Source of the DNA: Firmicutes bacterium UBA3936
Lineage (GTDB): Bacteria > Bacillota > Dethiobacteria > Dethiobacterales > Dethiobacteraceae
NCBI GenBank assembly: GCA_002385745.1
Contig: DGEC01000101.1
Location: 1-21,745 of the forward strand
Length of the DNA stretch: 21,745 bases
Reading direction: 5' to 3'
Shown here one piece after another: positions 7,596 through 15,702 of the stretch. A model generated the notes under the pieces. That model was not told where the DNA came from, made no database searches, and saw only the letters and a program-made list of their open reading frames with translations. Numbering within the stretch: position 1 is the stretch's first letter; the number at the start of each line of letters is the position of its first letter. The translations under genes were made by a program, and so were the position numbers.

Positions 7596-9522
7596 CGTCT
7601 TCACCCCCCTCGCAGCTCTCAGGATCCAATCGCCACAGCACACGGTCTGAACCCAGACGGCGCGTCCATTTCAGCCGGTCAAAGGTTTGCAGCAGCGGCA
7701 GGATAAATTTACGGGTCGAACCCAATTTTTCCCGGAATTCGCCGGCAGAAAGCGTTTTGTTTTCCCGAAAATGCTTGCATAACTCCCTTTTGGCCTGCCG
7801 GAAATGTTTACTGTGCAGATAAAACTGTTCATCAAGCCGGATCAGTGTGCCCTTCTGAACCAGGTAGGCAAAAAATGATTCTATTTCCGCCGGTTTTAAC
7901 CCTGCCTCCCCGGCGGCCTCGCTGACAGTAGGCGGCATGAAGCCTCCCTTCTCATATATGGCAGCCAGGCGCTCCAGCTGTATTTTTTCGTCAGCGGCAG
8001 GTTCGGGAATATGGGAAGACAAGGCTACCAAATCGTCACTTTCCACAAGCTTTCCGGCTGCCGCAAGCCTTGCCAGCAGCCAGTCGTACACTTTATCCGC
8101 AATTTCTCCGGGAAGGGCGCTTTTCAATTCCGCCCGTGACATGCCCGGTGCCAGATGCCGTGTCCTGTGAAAATCGTCCAGGGCTGCAAGCAGCTTCTGT
8201 TCCCAGCCGTCTAAGGCAGCGGCATCTACCAGCAAGCCCTCCTGCCGGATGATCTTTTCTTCCTCTACCAACCTGTCCACCAGTTTCCTGAAAACTTCCG
8301 GAGCAAGCCCTGATTGTTTCAACAAATCTTTCTCGGTTAAAGCCGCTTCCCGGCGAATGCGCTGCATTAGCGGTGCCGAGAGATCTCCTTTTGCCAATTC
8401 TTCCAGCCTTTCCAGGACTTCCTTTCTAAACCGCTTATGCCTCTGGGGGCGGGCGTCCAGGACTATGCCGCCGCCTATGGTGGTCATGGGAGAAAAACTG
8501 CGGATAATAAAACGGTCACCGTTTTGAGCCACCAGTTTCTTCTCCAGGCGAAACTGCACCGGCGCTTCGCCGCCGGGCTCCAATTCATCCCTGTCCAGAA
8601 GGACAATCCGCCCCACTGCCCGGCCCGTTCCCAAGTAAACATGAACACGGGTCATATTTCTTATTTTCCGCGGGGCGCCCGCCAGGTGCTTCAGCTTGGC
8701 ATCAAGCAAATATGTAGCTTCCAGCGAACCCGGTTCAGCCAGCACGCTTCCCCGGGACAGCAGGGTCTTGTCCAGGCCGGAAAGGTTAACTGCGGCACGC
8801 TGGCCTGCAACGGCCTTTTCTGCCGGTGTGCCGTGTACCTGGATCTGGCGCACCCGGGCCGTTTTCCCGGCAGGCAGTACGCTGACATTCATGCCGTTGT
8901 AGACAGTGCCAGCCAGCACCGTGCCTGTCACAATTGTACCAAACCCCGGCATGCTGAAAACCCTGTCCACCGGCAGTCGCAGGGGAGCCTTCTCATCCCG
9001 GGGCGAAAGCTCTTTTGTAGTTTCATCAATGGCTTTTATCAATTCATCAAGACCGCGGCCGGTATAGGCCGAGACCCGGAAAAAGGGTGCCCCGGCCAAA
9101 AAAGTGCCGGAGAGGGCTTCCCGTACCTCTTCTTCCACTAAATCCAGCCATTCTTCATCATCAATCAGGTCTGTTTTGGTTAATACCACAAGGCCCTTGG
9201 CAATCTGCAGCAAATCCATTATTTCCACATGTTCTCGGGTTTGCGGCATAACTCCTTCGGTGACATCGACAACCAAAAGAACCAAGTCAATGCCTCCGAT
9301 GCCGGCCAGCATATTATGTATAAACCTCTCATGGCCGGGAACATCCACTACCCCCGCCAGCCGGCCGTCCGGCAATTGAAAGGGCGCAAAGCCCAAGTCT
9401 ATGGATATACCGCGCTTCTTTTCCTCCTGCAAGCGGTCTGTATCTTTCCCCGTCAGAGCTCTTATCAACTCTGTTTTTCCGTGGTCCACATGGCCTGCCG
9501 TACCTATAATTACGAAAGACAC
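7585..9522 (-). CDS. selB: Selenocysteine-specific elongation factor SelB
   Basis: A 645-residue GTPase that carries Sec-tRNA to the ribosome at UGA codons marked by a SECIS hairpin. G1 is GTAGHVDHGKTE near residues 7-18, G3 is DVPGHERF and G4 is LTKTDL. EF-Tu-like beta-barrel domains follow, and the C-terminal third shows the winged-helix domains that bind the SECIS loop. The length is typical. The start is a GTG at 9522 with AGAGGTGG 6 bases upstream, overlapping the end of selA by 13 bases; the stop at 7585 overlaps selD. The overlaps indicate coupled translation of selA, selB and selD. Identity is secure. Confidence 0.96.
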   Translation of the reverse strand: MSFVIIGTAGHVDHGKTELIRALTGKDTDRLQEEKKRGISIDLGFAPFQLPDGRLAGVVDVPGHERFIHNMLAGIGGIDLVLLVVDVTEGVMPQTREHVEIMDLLQIAKGLVVLTKTDLIDDEEWLDLVEEEVREALSGTFLAGAPFFRVSAYTGRGLDELIKAIDETTKELSPRDEKAPLRLPVDRVFSMPGFGTIVTGTVLAGTVYNGMNVSVLPAGKTARVRQIQVHGTPAEKAVAGQRAAVNLSGLDKTLLSRGSVLAEPGSLEATYLLDAKLKHLAGAPRKIRNMTRVHVYLGTGRAVGRIVLLDRDELEPGGEAPVQFRLEKKLVAQNGDRFIIRSFSPMTTIGGGIVLDARPQRHKRFRKEVLERLEELAKGDLSAPLMQRIRREAALTEKDLLKQSGLAPEVFRKLVDRLVEEEKIIRQEGLLVDAAALDGWEQKLLAALDDFHRTRHLAPGMSRAELKSALPGEIADKVYDWLLARLAAAGKLVESDDLVALSSHIPEPAADEKIQLERLAAIYEKGGFMPPTVSEAAGEAGLKPAEIESFFAYLVQKGTLIRLDEQFYLHSKHFRQAKRELCKHFRENKTLSAGEFREKLGSTRKFILPLLQTFDRLKWTRRLGSDRVLWRLDPESCEGGEDDGR

Positions 9523-10907
9523 AAGACCACCTCTTCCTCTTCACTCTCTGCGATGGTCCTTAAATCCAAAAGCAGCCAGTCTTCCTGCAGGCGGCCTACC
9601 AGGGAAGGATTGCCTGTCCGCAGTCCAAAAGCCCATTCGCTTACCGGCAGCTCTTTCGGCCTTACAGCTACCACAAATGTAGGCAGGTCGGTTAAGGGCA
9701 TGGCCCCACCGCCCACTACGGAAACATCCTGACGGACTTCAACATCCAGTCTCTCCCCCGCCTTTTCCCTGACGGCGGCAGCAAGCCTCAGTGCCCGCCG
9801 CTCCAATTCCGCAAGTGAAGCAGTCAACATGTAAAGCACGGGAATTTCCTGCAGCGGGTTGCCAAACAAATAGATGCGCAGAGTTGCCTCCAGGGCTGCC
9901 AGAGTTATTTTATCCGGCCTTAATGCCCGCATTAACTGGTTCTTTTTAATCCTGTCAAGGTACTTGCGCTTACCGAGAATTATCCCTGCCTGGGGGCCGC
10001 CAAGCAGCTTGTCGCCGCTTAATGTCAGCACATCAACGCCGGCGGCAATCCGCTCGAAAACCAGAGGCTCCCTCTCCATCCCAAAAGGTGAAAGGTCAAG
10101 CAAAAGACCGCTGCCCAAGTCCTCCATCAACGGGATGCCATGCGCTGAAGCAAGCTCCGCCAGTTCAGCAATCCCGGCGGATGCAGTAAAGCCCACGATG
10201 CGGTAATTGCTGGTATGTACTTTTAACAGCAGGGCCGTATCCTCATCCAAAGCCTGGCGGTAATCGGCAATATGCGTCTTATTGGTTGTTCCCACTTCCA
10301 CAAGCTGCGCACCGCCGGCAGCCATTACTTCAGGGACACGGAAACTGCCGCCAATCTCAACCAGTTCACCCCGTGATACAAGCACTTTTTTCCCTGCCGC
10401 CAGGGTATTTAGTGCAAGCAGCACTGCAGCGGCATTATTATTAACGACACAGGCCGCTTCAGCTCCCGTCAGGATTGTCAGCAGTCTTTCCACATGGCTG
10501 TAACGCAGTCCTCGCTTGCCGGATTTAAGTTCCAGTTCAAGGTTGCAGTAGCCGGAAGCCTGCTTTGCCGCGGCGGCAGCCTGCCGGGCAAGGGGAGCCC
10601 TGCCCAGATTGGTATGCAGGACGGTTCCCGTGGCGTTAATTACCCGGCGGAGTGAGGGCTGCTCCAGTTGCCGGAGCCGTCCTTGTACCTGTTGTATCAT
10701 TTCCTGCGGAGAAATTTTTATGTCTTTTAGCTCTTCCTCCCGCTCCGCGGCCATAATCTGCCGGCGCAGACTTTCCGCAGCCTCCTGCGCCAGCCGGACC
10801 AGCAGGGCATGGGGATAGGCATTGCCATCTGCCTGGCACCCGGCAACAAGTTTATCTACAGCCGGGATATTGCGCAAATATTTCTGCCGCCAGCCGGTAT
10901 CCATCAT
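9510..10907 (-). CDS. selA: L-seryl-tRNA(Sec) selenium transferase SelA
   Basis: A pyridoxal-phosphate enzyme that converts Ser-tRNA(Sec) to Sec-tRNA(Sec) using selenophosphate. The N-terminal region (RQKYLRNIPAVDKLV) and the catalytic-lysine segment SGDKLLGGPQAG (Lys near residue 300) are diagnostic, as is VINATGTVLHTNLGRAPL. The protein is about 465 residues, normal for bacterial SelA. The longest frame begins with GTG at 10913, but ATG at 10907 or 10904 fits better with the AGGTGA just upstream. It is the first gene of the operon, behind a consensus promoter. No selC (tRNA-Sec) gene was seen in the window, so it must lie elsewhere. Confidence 0.95.
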   Translation of the reverse strand: MMDTGWRQKYLRNIPAVDKLVAGCQADGNAYPHALLVRLAQEAAESLRRQIMAAEREEELKDIKISPQEMIQQVQGRLRQLEQPSLRRVINATGTVLHTNLGRAPLARQAAAAAKQASGYCNLELELKSGKRGLRYSHVERLLTILTGAEAACVVNNNAAAVLLALNTLAAGKKVLVSRGELVEIGGSFRVPEVMAAGGAQLVEVGTTNKTHIADYRQALDEDTALLLKVHTSNYRIVGFTASAGIAELAELASAHGIPLMEDLGSGLLLDLSPFGMEREPLVFERIAAGVDVLTLSGDKLLGGPQAGIILGKRKYLDRIKKNQLMRALRPDKITLAALEATLRIYLFGNPLQEIPVLYMLTASLAELERRALRLAAAVREKAGERLDVEVRQDVSVVGGGAMPLTDLPTFVVAVRPKELPVSEWAFGLRTGNPSLVGRLQEDWLLLDLRTIAESEEEEVVLCLS

Positions 10908-10948
10908 TTTCACCTACTGACATTTTTCACTTTCCTTATATGTCAATA

Positions 10949-10977
10949 ATTATATAGCCTAACTTACGGCAAAGCAA
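10949..10977 (-). promoter_or_regulatory. Promoter of the selABD operon
   Basis: On the minus strand TTGCTT (-35, 10972-10977) and TATAAT (-10, 10949-10954) are separated by exactly 17 bases. The predicted start near 10942 leaves a leader of about 35 bases before selA. The -10 box is a perfect consensus. Confidence 0.7.
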
Positions 10978-11018
10978 GACACCGGCTGATTGTTGCTTCA
11001 GGCAGCAAAAAGCACCGG
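10968..11018 (-). repeat. Imperfect direct repeat upstream of selA
   Basis: Two related 18-base units at 11001-11018 and 10968-10985 (minus strand CCGGTGCTTTTTGCTGCC and CCGGTGTCTTGCTTTGCC) are spaced 33 bases apart, start to start. The nearer unit overlaps the -35 box. They could be a regulator site or could be chance similarity. Confidence 0.35.
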
Positions 11019-11020
11019 CC

Positions 11021-11047
11021 AAAAAACTCCGAAACGTCCGGGAGTTT
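11021..11047 (-). terminator. Rho-independent terminator after degV
   Basis: On the minus strand the stem AAACTCC/GGAGTTT (11041-11047 with 11024-11030) runs directly into a tract of six T. It lies about 45 bases past the degV stop and closes the regulator-kinase-degV transcript. Confidence 0.75.
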
Positions 11048-11053
11048 ACGGCA

Positions 11054-11071
11054 GTCAGATATGCGTCTGAC
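11054..11071. repeat. Small hairpin between degV and its terminator
   Basis: GTCAGA and TCTGAC form a perfect 6-bp inverted repeat around a 6-base loop, followed by the palindrome AGTATACT (11072-11079). It has no T tract. It may protect the transcript 3' end; no function can be shown. Confidence 0.4.
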
Positions 11072-11091
11072 AGTATACTAATAAGAAAATA

Positions 11092-11949
11092 TCAGTTCCT
11101 TTTAAAAATAATTCCCAGGGTGTTGGGACCACAGTGGGTAGTAACGGTCGCCCCGGCATTTGTGACAAGGATTTCAGCAAAGTCGGCATAATTCGAAATC
11201 TGCTCCCTTACCATTTCCACTGTTTCGGGAGAGCACATGGGATGGGTTATAAAAATACGCTTATAATCAATATCATTCCTGCCCTCCAGCCTGTCACGCA
11301 CATATTGCATTAATGCCTTTTCAAAGGAGCCCCTGTACTTTTTACCGACAACCATTTTTCCTTCCTGCACTTCGATACAAGGCTTTATCCGCAAAAGCCT
11401 GGCTCCCTGTGCCGCGAGAGCCGAGCAGCGACCGCCCTTTTGCAGGTAATCAAGCCGGTCAATGACAAAGCTGATTTCAACTTTCGGGACCATCTCTTCG
11501 AGCCTGCGGCAGATTTCCTGCGGTTCAATTCCCTCCCGCGCCATGAGAGCGGCCTCATAAACAAGGTAGCCGCTTCCGGTTGAAAGGCTTGCCGAGTTGA
11601 CAACATAGACATTTTCCAGCTGCTGCGCGGCCAAAACTGCATTCTGATGGCAGGAAGAAAAGCCTGATCCGATATTGATATGAATGACGGCATCATTTTC
11701 CTCAAGCAGCTTTTGGAATATTTCCAGGTAATCATGGACATTCACGGCTGCAGTCCGGCATAATGTCCCTTCCTGCTCAACATGCTTGACCACATCTGCA
11801 GCAGAGATTGTTATGCCGTCTTTGAATTCCTTCTCACCGGCAATAATGGTCAGCGGTACTATGGAGATGCCCAGTTTCTCAACAATCTCCGGCGATAAGT
11901 CACAGGTGCTATCGGCGCTGATTTTAATTATTTGACTCACCCCTTTCAT
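11092..11949 (-). CDS. DegV-family fatty-acid-binding protein
   Basis: A 285-residue cytoplasmic protein of the DegV family, which binds a fatty acid. In several Firmicutes relatives (FakB) supply the acyl chain for phosphorylation by FakA. The N-terminal signature KISADSTCDLSPEIVEKLGI and the segment NIGSGFSSCHQNA, which helps hold the carboxylate, are visible, as is the later GGRCSA. No fakA-like kinase gene is in the window. The ATG at 11949 lacks a clear ribosome site; AAAGGGGTGA lies just inside the frame, so a slightly later start such as GTG 11940 is possible. It starts 32 bases after the histidine kinase and is probably co-transcribed with it. Confidence 0.88.
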   Translation of the reverse strand: MKGVSQIIKISADSTCDLSPEIVEKLGISIVPLTIIAGEKEFKDGITISAADVVKHVEQEGTLCRTAAVNVHDYLEIFQKLLEENDAVIHINIGSGFSSCHQNAVLAAQQLENVYVVNSASLSTGSGYLVYEAALMAREGIEPQEICRRLEEMVPKVEISFVIDRLDYLQKGGRCSALAAQGARLLRIKPCIEVQEGKMVVGKKYRGSFEKALMQYVRDRLEGRNDIDYKRIFITHPMCSPETVEMVREQISNYADFAEILVTNAGATVTTHCGPNTLGIIFKRN

Positions 11950-11981
11950 AAAATAATGTTTTTCTATAGCTTACCGGTACT

Positions 11982-13262
11982 TTACCGGGTCAGGCTGATT
12001 ATAAAGGTTGTGCCTGCATGCAGTTTGCTTTCCACACTGATTTTGCCGCCATACAGGTCCAAAATCCGCTTGACAAGTGAAAGGCCCAGTCCCCGGCCTC
12101 CCCGGGATTTATCCCCCTGGTAAAACTTTTCAAAAAGACGTTTTTTTGTTTCTTCATTCATACCTATGCCGTTATCTGCGATTTCCACCGTAACGTTCTT
12201 TTTATTCTGCCTAAGCCGGACGCTGATTATCCCGGACTCGTTGGAAAACTTGATTGCATTGTCCAAAAGGTTAATCCAGACCTGCTGCAGCAGTTCCTCG
12301 TCTCCTGAAAACTGCGACTTCTCCAAATCAAGGTCAAATTCAATATTTTTTTTACTCCACGCGGGCTCCAACAGCAGTATGCTTTTCCGGATCTGTTCAT
12401 CCAAGGGGAAAAGTGTCCTTTTCTCTACAATTTCCTGGTTTTCGAGCTTTGTTATTTTTAGGATATTGGAAGACAGGTTTGTCAGCCTGGACGCTTCCTC
12501 AAGGATGATGGCAGCATACTCCTTCCTCTCTTCATCCGGCAAACTCTCACTCATCAGCAGCTTGGCAAAACCCTGGATGGAAGCCAGGGGTGTCTTAAAT
12601 TCATGGGAGACATTGGTAATAAAATCTTTCCGCAGATATTCAATATTTTTCAGCTCCCTGATCATCTTGTTGAAATTTTTCGTCAACTGGCCAATCTCAT
12701 CATCCCTGTGATTTTCAATCTGAATATCAAAATTCCCCTTGGCCACTTCCTGTGTTGCCCTGGTCAGCTCCAGTACTGAATTAACCACCCTTCTGGCAAA
12801 AACGGAAATCAAAAAAGCCCCGATGATGACAAATGACAAAATGGCAAACAAAACGCGCGAAGCAGTTAATGTAAAAACACTGCTGCGCGGAAGCAGCCCG
12901 ATCTGCAAATATTTATCATCAATTCGTAAATATATTGTTGCCTCGCGAAAGCGGTCAGCCAGATAAACAATCTCACCCGCAGCCAAAGCCCTTTGCTCTT
13001 CTTCCGGCAGATTTAGCTCTGCCGGATCATCTATAGCCTTGACAGCAAAGGCGGACAAGCGGGCAATGCTGATAATCTGCTCTAAGGGGAGATCCGTCTT
13101 TTCCTTTATTTCCAGGATAGTCCTGGCGACAGCCTCCTGGTGCTGCCACATTTCCTTGACGGTACCGCCCGAGAAAAAGGTGGCAAGGAAAAAGGCAAGA
13201 AGAGCAGAGACGCACAGCAGGAAGATGAAAAACAGGGCTAGCTTGACGGTTATCTTTTTCAT
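11982..13262 (-). CDS. Membrane sensor histidine kinase
   Basis: A 426-residue kinase with two membrane helices (about residues 7-30 and 135-158) flanking an extracytoplasmic sensor of about 100 residues, then a HAMP linker (about 158-212). The phosphoacceptor His220 lies in FITNVSHEFKTPLASIQGF. The ATP-binding part shows the N-box LLDNAIKFSN, DNGIGM and GGRGLGLSLV. The sensor part has no recognisable ligand domain. It overlaps its response regulator by the ATGA junction (4 bases), a normal cognate pair. The regulator resembles HssR, so a heme or membrane-stress signal is one candidate, but the sensor domain does not decide it. Confidence 0.92.
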   Translation of the reverse strand: MKKITVKLALFFIFLLCVSALLAFFLATFFSGGTVKEMWQHQEAVARTILEIKEKTDLPLEQIISIARLSAFAVKAIDDPAELNLPEEEQRALAAGEIVYLADRFREATIYLRIDDKYLQIGLLPRSSVFTLTASRVLFAILSFVIIGAFLISVFARRVVNSVLELTRATQEVAKGNFDIQIENHRDDEIGQLTKNFNKMIRELKNIEYLRKDFITNVSHEFKTPLASIQGFAKLLMSESLPDEERKEYAAIILEEASRLTNLSSNILKITKLENQEIVEKRTLFPLDEQIRKSILLLEPAWSKKNIEFDLDLEKSQFSGDEELLQQVWINLLDNAIKFSNESGIISVRLRQNKKNVTVEIADNGIGMNEETKKRLFEKFYQGDKSRGGRGLGLSLVKRILDLYGGKISVESKLHAGTTFIISLTR

Positions 13263-13933
13263 TGCATCCTCTCCGCCTTATAACCGAGACCCCTGACAGT
13301 AACTATGCGAAATTCTTTGTAGTCGGCAAATTTTTCACGCAGTCTTCTGATATGAACATCAACGGTTCTTTCATCCGTATCGGCATCCATACCCCATATC
13401 TCATCCATCAACTGCTGCCTGGTAAAAATTTGCCGGGGGTAGCTTAAGAGTTTAAAGAGCAGGTAAAACTCCTTTTTGGGCAGTTGGATAACCCGGTCTT
13501 TTCTGCTGACCGTCAGGGCATCATAATCCAGCTCAACCTCACCGATTGTTATCCGGCGTTCATTGGCTATCCGGGAACGGCGCAACAGGGCAGCCACCCG
13601 CAGCAGCATTTCATCCATGTCAATGGGTTTAACCATGTAATCGTCTGTCCCCACAAGAAAGCCTTTTTTCTTGTCTTCCAGGGTTTCCTTGGCAGTTACC
13701 ATCAGAACGGGCAGGTTATTTTTTATCTTCCTTATCTCTTCTGTCAGGGAATATCCATCCAGATTGGGCATCATAATATCACTGATAAGTAAATCCACCT
13801 GCTGTTTGTCCAGTATTTCCAATGCCTGCAAACCGTCTGTGGCTGTCAGGACATTATAGCCGTTTTGCCTGAGGACAACTTCCATCAGCTTGCGCAAGTT
13901 TTTATCATCTTCCACCACAAGGACAGTAACCAT
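13259..13933 (-). CDS. OmpR-family response regulator, HssR-like
   Basis: A 224-residue regulator with an N-terminal receiver and a C-terminal winged helix of the OmpR type. The acidic pocket is Asp9/Asp10, the phosphorylation site is Asp52 (LLISDIMMP) and the conserved lysine is Lys102 (DYMVKPID). The DNA-binding half includes KEFYLLFKLLSYPRQIFTRQ and DERTVDVHIRRLREKF, which as far as I recall resembles HssR of staphylococci closely, though many clostridial regulators share this form. AAAGGTG lies before the ATG. It heads the operon with the kinase and degV. A repeated ATTAAC upstream may be its own site. Confidence 0.92.
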   Translation of the reverse strand: MVTVLVVEDDKNLRKLMEVVLRQNGYNVLTATDGLQALEILDKQQVDLLISDIMMPNLDGYSLTEEIRKIKNNLPVLMVTAKETLEDKKKGFLVGTDDYMVKPIDMDEMLLRVAALLRRSRIANERRITIGEVELDYDALTVSRKDRVIQLPKKEFYLLFKLLSYPRQIFTRQQLMDEIWGMDADTDERTVDVHIRRLREKFADYKEFRIVTVRGLGYKAERMQ

Positions 13934-13977
13934 TTTTTACACCTTTCTCCCCATAATATTAATAATACAAAACAAAG

Positions 13978-13994
13978 ATTAACTGAATATTAAC
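13978..13994. promoter_or_regulatory. Direct repeat ATTAAC, candidate response-regulator site
   Basis: ATTAAC occurs at 13978-13983 and 13989-13994, an 11-base period. Direct repeats on one face of the helix are the usual pattern for OmpR-type regulators. The site is in the intergenic region between the divergent regulator gene and the FMN-protein gene, so it could act on either. Confidence 0.4.
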
Positions 13995-14101
13995 TTTGGG
14001 AATAAATTCATTTTACCTGCTTTACCGGCTAAAAAAGCATCACAAAGCATGGACAAAAACGGGATGTTTTTAAAGTGAACCGTTGCAAAGAGGGAGATGT
14101 A

Positions 14102-15499
14102 ATGGACAGTAAAAAGCTGAAAAAATTTTTACTGTACGGCACAGGCAGCTTGCTCGGTATTCAAGCTGCAAGAATGCTGGCCCGCGCCTTAGCCGGCAAG
14201 TCCCTTGACCGGACTATAAAAATATTAATGGAAGATCTTTTCGACGAAAACCTGTGGGAACTGATTTCAGCCGGCAACCGCATAGGCTGGCAGAATATCG
14301 TGGAAACCAATCTGCGTTCAGCAGAGGGAAAAATGATTACCCGTCCCATGGGTTCACCAAAAAAATTTCCCAGCCTTGACGACCTGGTTTTCACCTTTTC
14401 CCAACTTCATAACATGCCGACACCTTTGGAGGAAAAAATCGATACGACAGTAGTAATCGGCAAAAAAGCCAAAAAGCCTTTTGTTATAAGCATGCCCATT
14501 ATGATTGCCCCCATGGCTTACGGAGAAGCCTTAAGCAAAAAGGCCAAAATTGCCCTGGCCATGGGCTCTGCCGCCGCAGGTACTGCCACCAATACCGGGG
14601 AAGGGCCTTTCATTCAGGAAGAGCGTGATGCAGCCAAATACCTGATTTACCAGTACAACCGCGGCGACTGGGGCAAAACTCCGGATATCATCAGCCAATG
14701 CGACGCTGTGGAAATTCAACTCGGCCAGGGTGCCTTAGGCGGTGTGGGGCACGTCCTGTATGCCGGTAAAATCGATGCCTCTTTACGCAAGGATTTTGCC
14801 TTTCCCAAGGGTAAAGATGCGGTAGCCCATTCCCGGCAGCCGGGAATGAAAGAACCCAAAGACCTGGCTTCCCTGGCTGCCAAATTAAAAAAGATCGGCG
14901 GCGGCATCCCAATAGGTGTCAAAATGGCAGCGGGCAAACACCTGGAAAGCGACCTGCGGATCATCTGTGAAGCAGGTATTGACTTTATTTCCCTGGAAGG
15001 AGCAGAAGCAGCCACCAAAGCATCCCCGCCCATGCTGCAGGACGATTTTGGCGTCCCTATTGTTTTTGCCATCAAGCGGGCTGCAAACTGGTTGAAAGAA
15101 AATGGGTATCACAAGGAAGTAACCCTCATCGCCGCCGGGAAAATACGTACACCCGGAGATGTGCTCAAGGCCGTTGCCCTGGGAGCAGATGCCGTCTATA
15201 TGGGCGCCGTAGCACTCTTTGCCATGTCACACACGCAGGTTTTAAAAGCACTCCCCTTTGAGCCGCCGACACAGATTGTTTGGTATGGCGGCAAATATGC
15301 AAACAAATTAAATGTCAAAGAAGGTGCAAAAAGCCTCAGCCGCTTCTTGCGGGCCTGCAAGGAGGAACTGGTAACCGGCATTCAGGCCCTGGGGAAAACA
15401 AGTATAAGTGAAGTCGGGCACGAAGACCTTATGGCTTTAAACGAGTTAATTGCCAAAGGCTGCAATATCCCCATGGTTTATGAACCGTTTAAACAATGA
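14102..15499 (+). CDS. FMN-binding glutamate-synthase-like protein
   Basis: A 465-residue protein related to the FMN/synthase domain of the glutamate synthase large subunit. Visible family segments include PIMIAPMAYGEALSKKAKIA, GTATNTGEGPF, VEIQLGQGALGG, GGIPIGVKMAAGKHLESD and a phosphate-binding end of the barrel in IAAGKIRTPGDVLKAVALGA. No glutaminase domain is present, and I see no cysteine cluster like the 3Fe-4S site of true GltB. A short hydrophobic stretch near the N-terminus (LLYGTGSLLGIQAARMLARA) may be a membrane-associated helix. ATG 14102 is chosen because GAGGGAGATG precedes it; the longer frame starts at GTG 14075. It appears to stand alone, divergent from the two-component system. 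The physiological reaction is unknown; these proteins are often annotated as glutamate synthase without proof. Confidence 0.83.
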   Translation: MDSKKLKKFLLYGTGSLLGIQAARMLARALAGKSLDRTIKILMEDLFDENLWELISAGNRIGWQNIVETNLRSAEGKMITRPMGSPKKFPSLDDLVFTFSQLHNMPTPLEEKIDTTVVIGKKAKKPFVISMPIMIAPMAYGEALSKKAKIALAMGSAAAGTATNTGEGPFIQEERDAAKYLIYQYNRGDWGKTPDIISQCDAVEIQLGQGALGGVGHVLYAGKIDASLRKDFAFPKGKDAVAHSRQPGMKEPKDLASLAAKLKKIGGGIPIGVKMAAGKHLESDLRIICEAGIDFISLEGAEAATKASPPMLQDDFGVPIVFAIKRAANWLKENGYHKEVTLIAAGKIRTPGDVLKAVALGADAVYMGAVALFAMSHTQVLKALPFEPPTQIVWYGGKYANKLNVKEGAKSLSRFLRACKEELVTGIQALGKTSISEVGHEDLMALNELIAKGCNIPMVYEPFKQ

Positions 15500-15507
15500 A
15501 AACAGAA

Positions 15508-15533
15508 ATCTGCCGGCGCGCAAGCCGGCAGAT
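15508..15533. repeat. Strong hairpin downstream of the FMN-protein gene
   Basis: ATCTGCCGGC (15508-15517) pairs perfectly with GCCGGCAGAT (15524-15533) around a 6-base loop. It begins 9 bases past the stop codon but has no following T tract, so it is at best an atypical terminator or a 3' stabilising structure. Confidence 0.6.
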
Positions 15534-15538
15534 CCTCA

Positions 15539-15576
15539 AATTGACGAGCGGTTAATCTCCCGTCGGGTTGTCAATT
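15539..15576. repeat. Inverted repeat between FMN-protein gene and marR
   Basis: AATTGAC (15539-15545) and GTCAATT (15570-15576) are perfect inverted arms around 24 bases. It lies directly after the hairpin at 15508 and about 55 bases before the marR promoter. Nothing shows its role. Confidence 0.4.
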
Positions 15577-15629
15577 AGAGTAGCCAACAGCACCTCCGGT
15601 AATTTTTTGCCAAAAGATAGTTTTAGCCG

Positions 15630-15682
15630 TTGACAAATTAGTAAGGTACCTTTATAATTAAAAATAAGGTACCTTACTAATT
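15630..15682 (+). promoter_or_regulatory. marR promoter with two palindromic operators
   Basis: TTGACA (15630-15635) and TATAAT (15653-15658) are both perfect consensus with a 17-base spacer. The spacer itself (15636-15652, AATTAGTAAGGTACCTT) returns as an exact reverse complement at 15666-15682, over the predicted transcription start. Each copy holds the 10-base palindrome AAGGTACCTT. This is a clear layout for repression by the MarR protein encoded just downstream. Confidence 0.85.
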
Positions 15683-15702
15683 ATTCTTAAGAGGTGAATT
15701 CT

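Noticed and set aside
8437..9141. Plus-strand frame of 234 codons
   Set aside because: Antisense shadow of selB.
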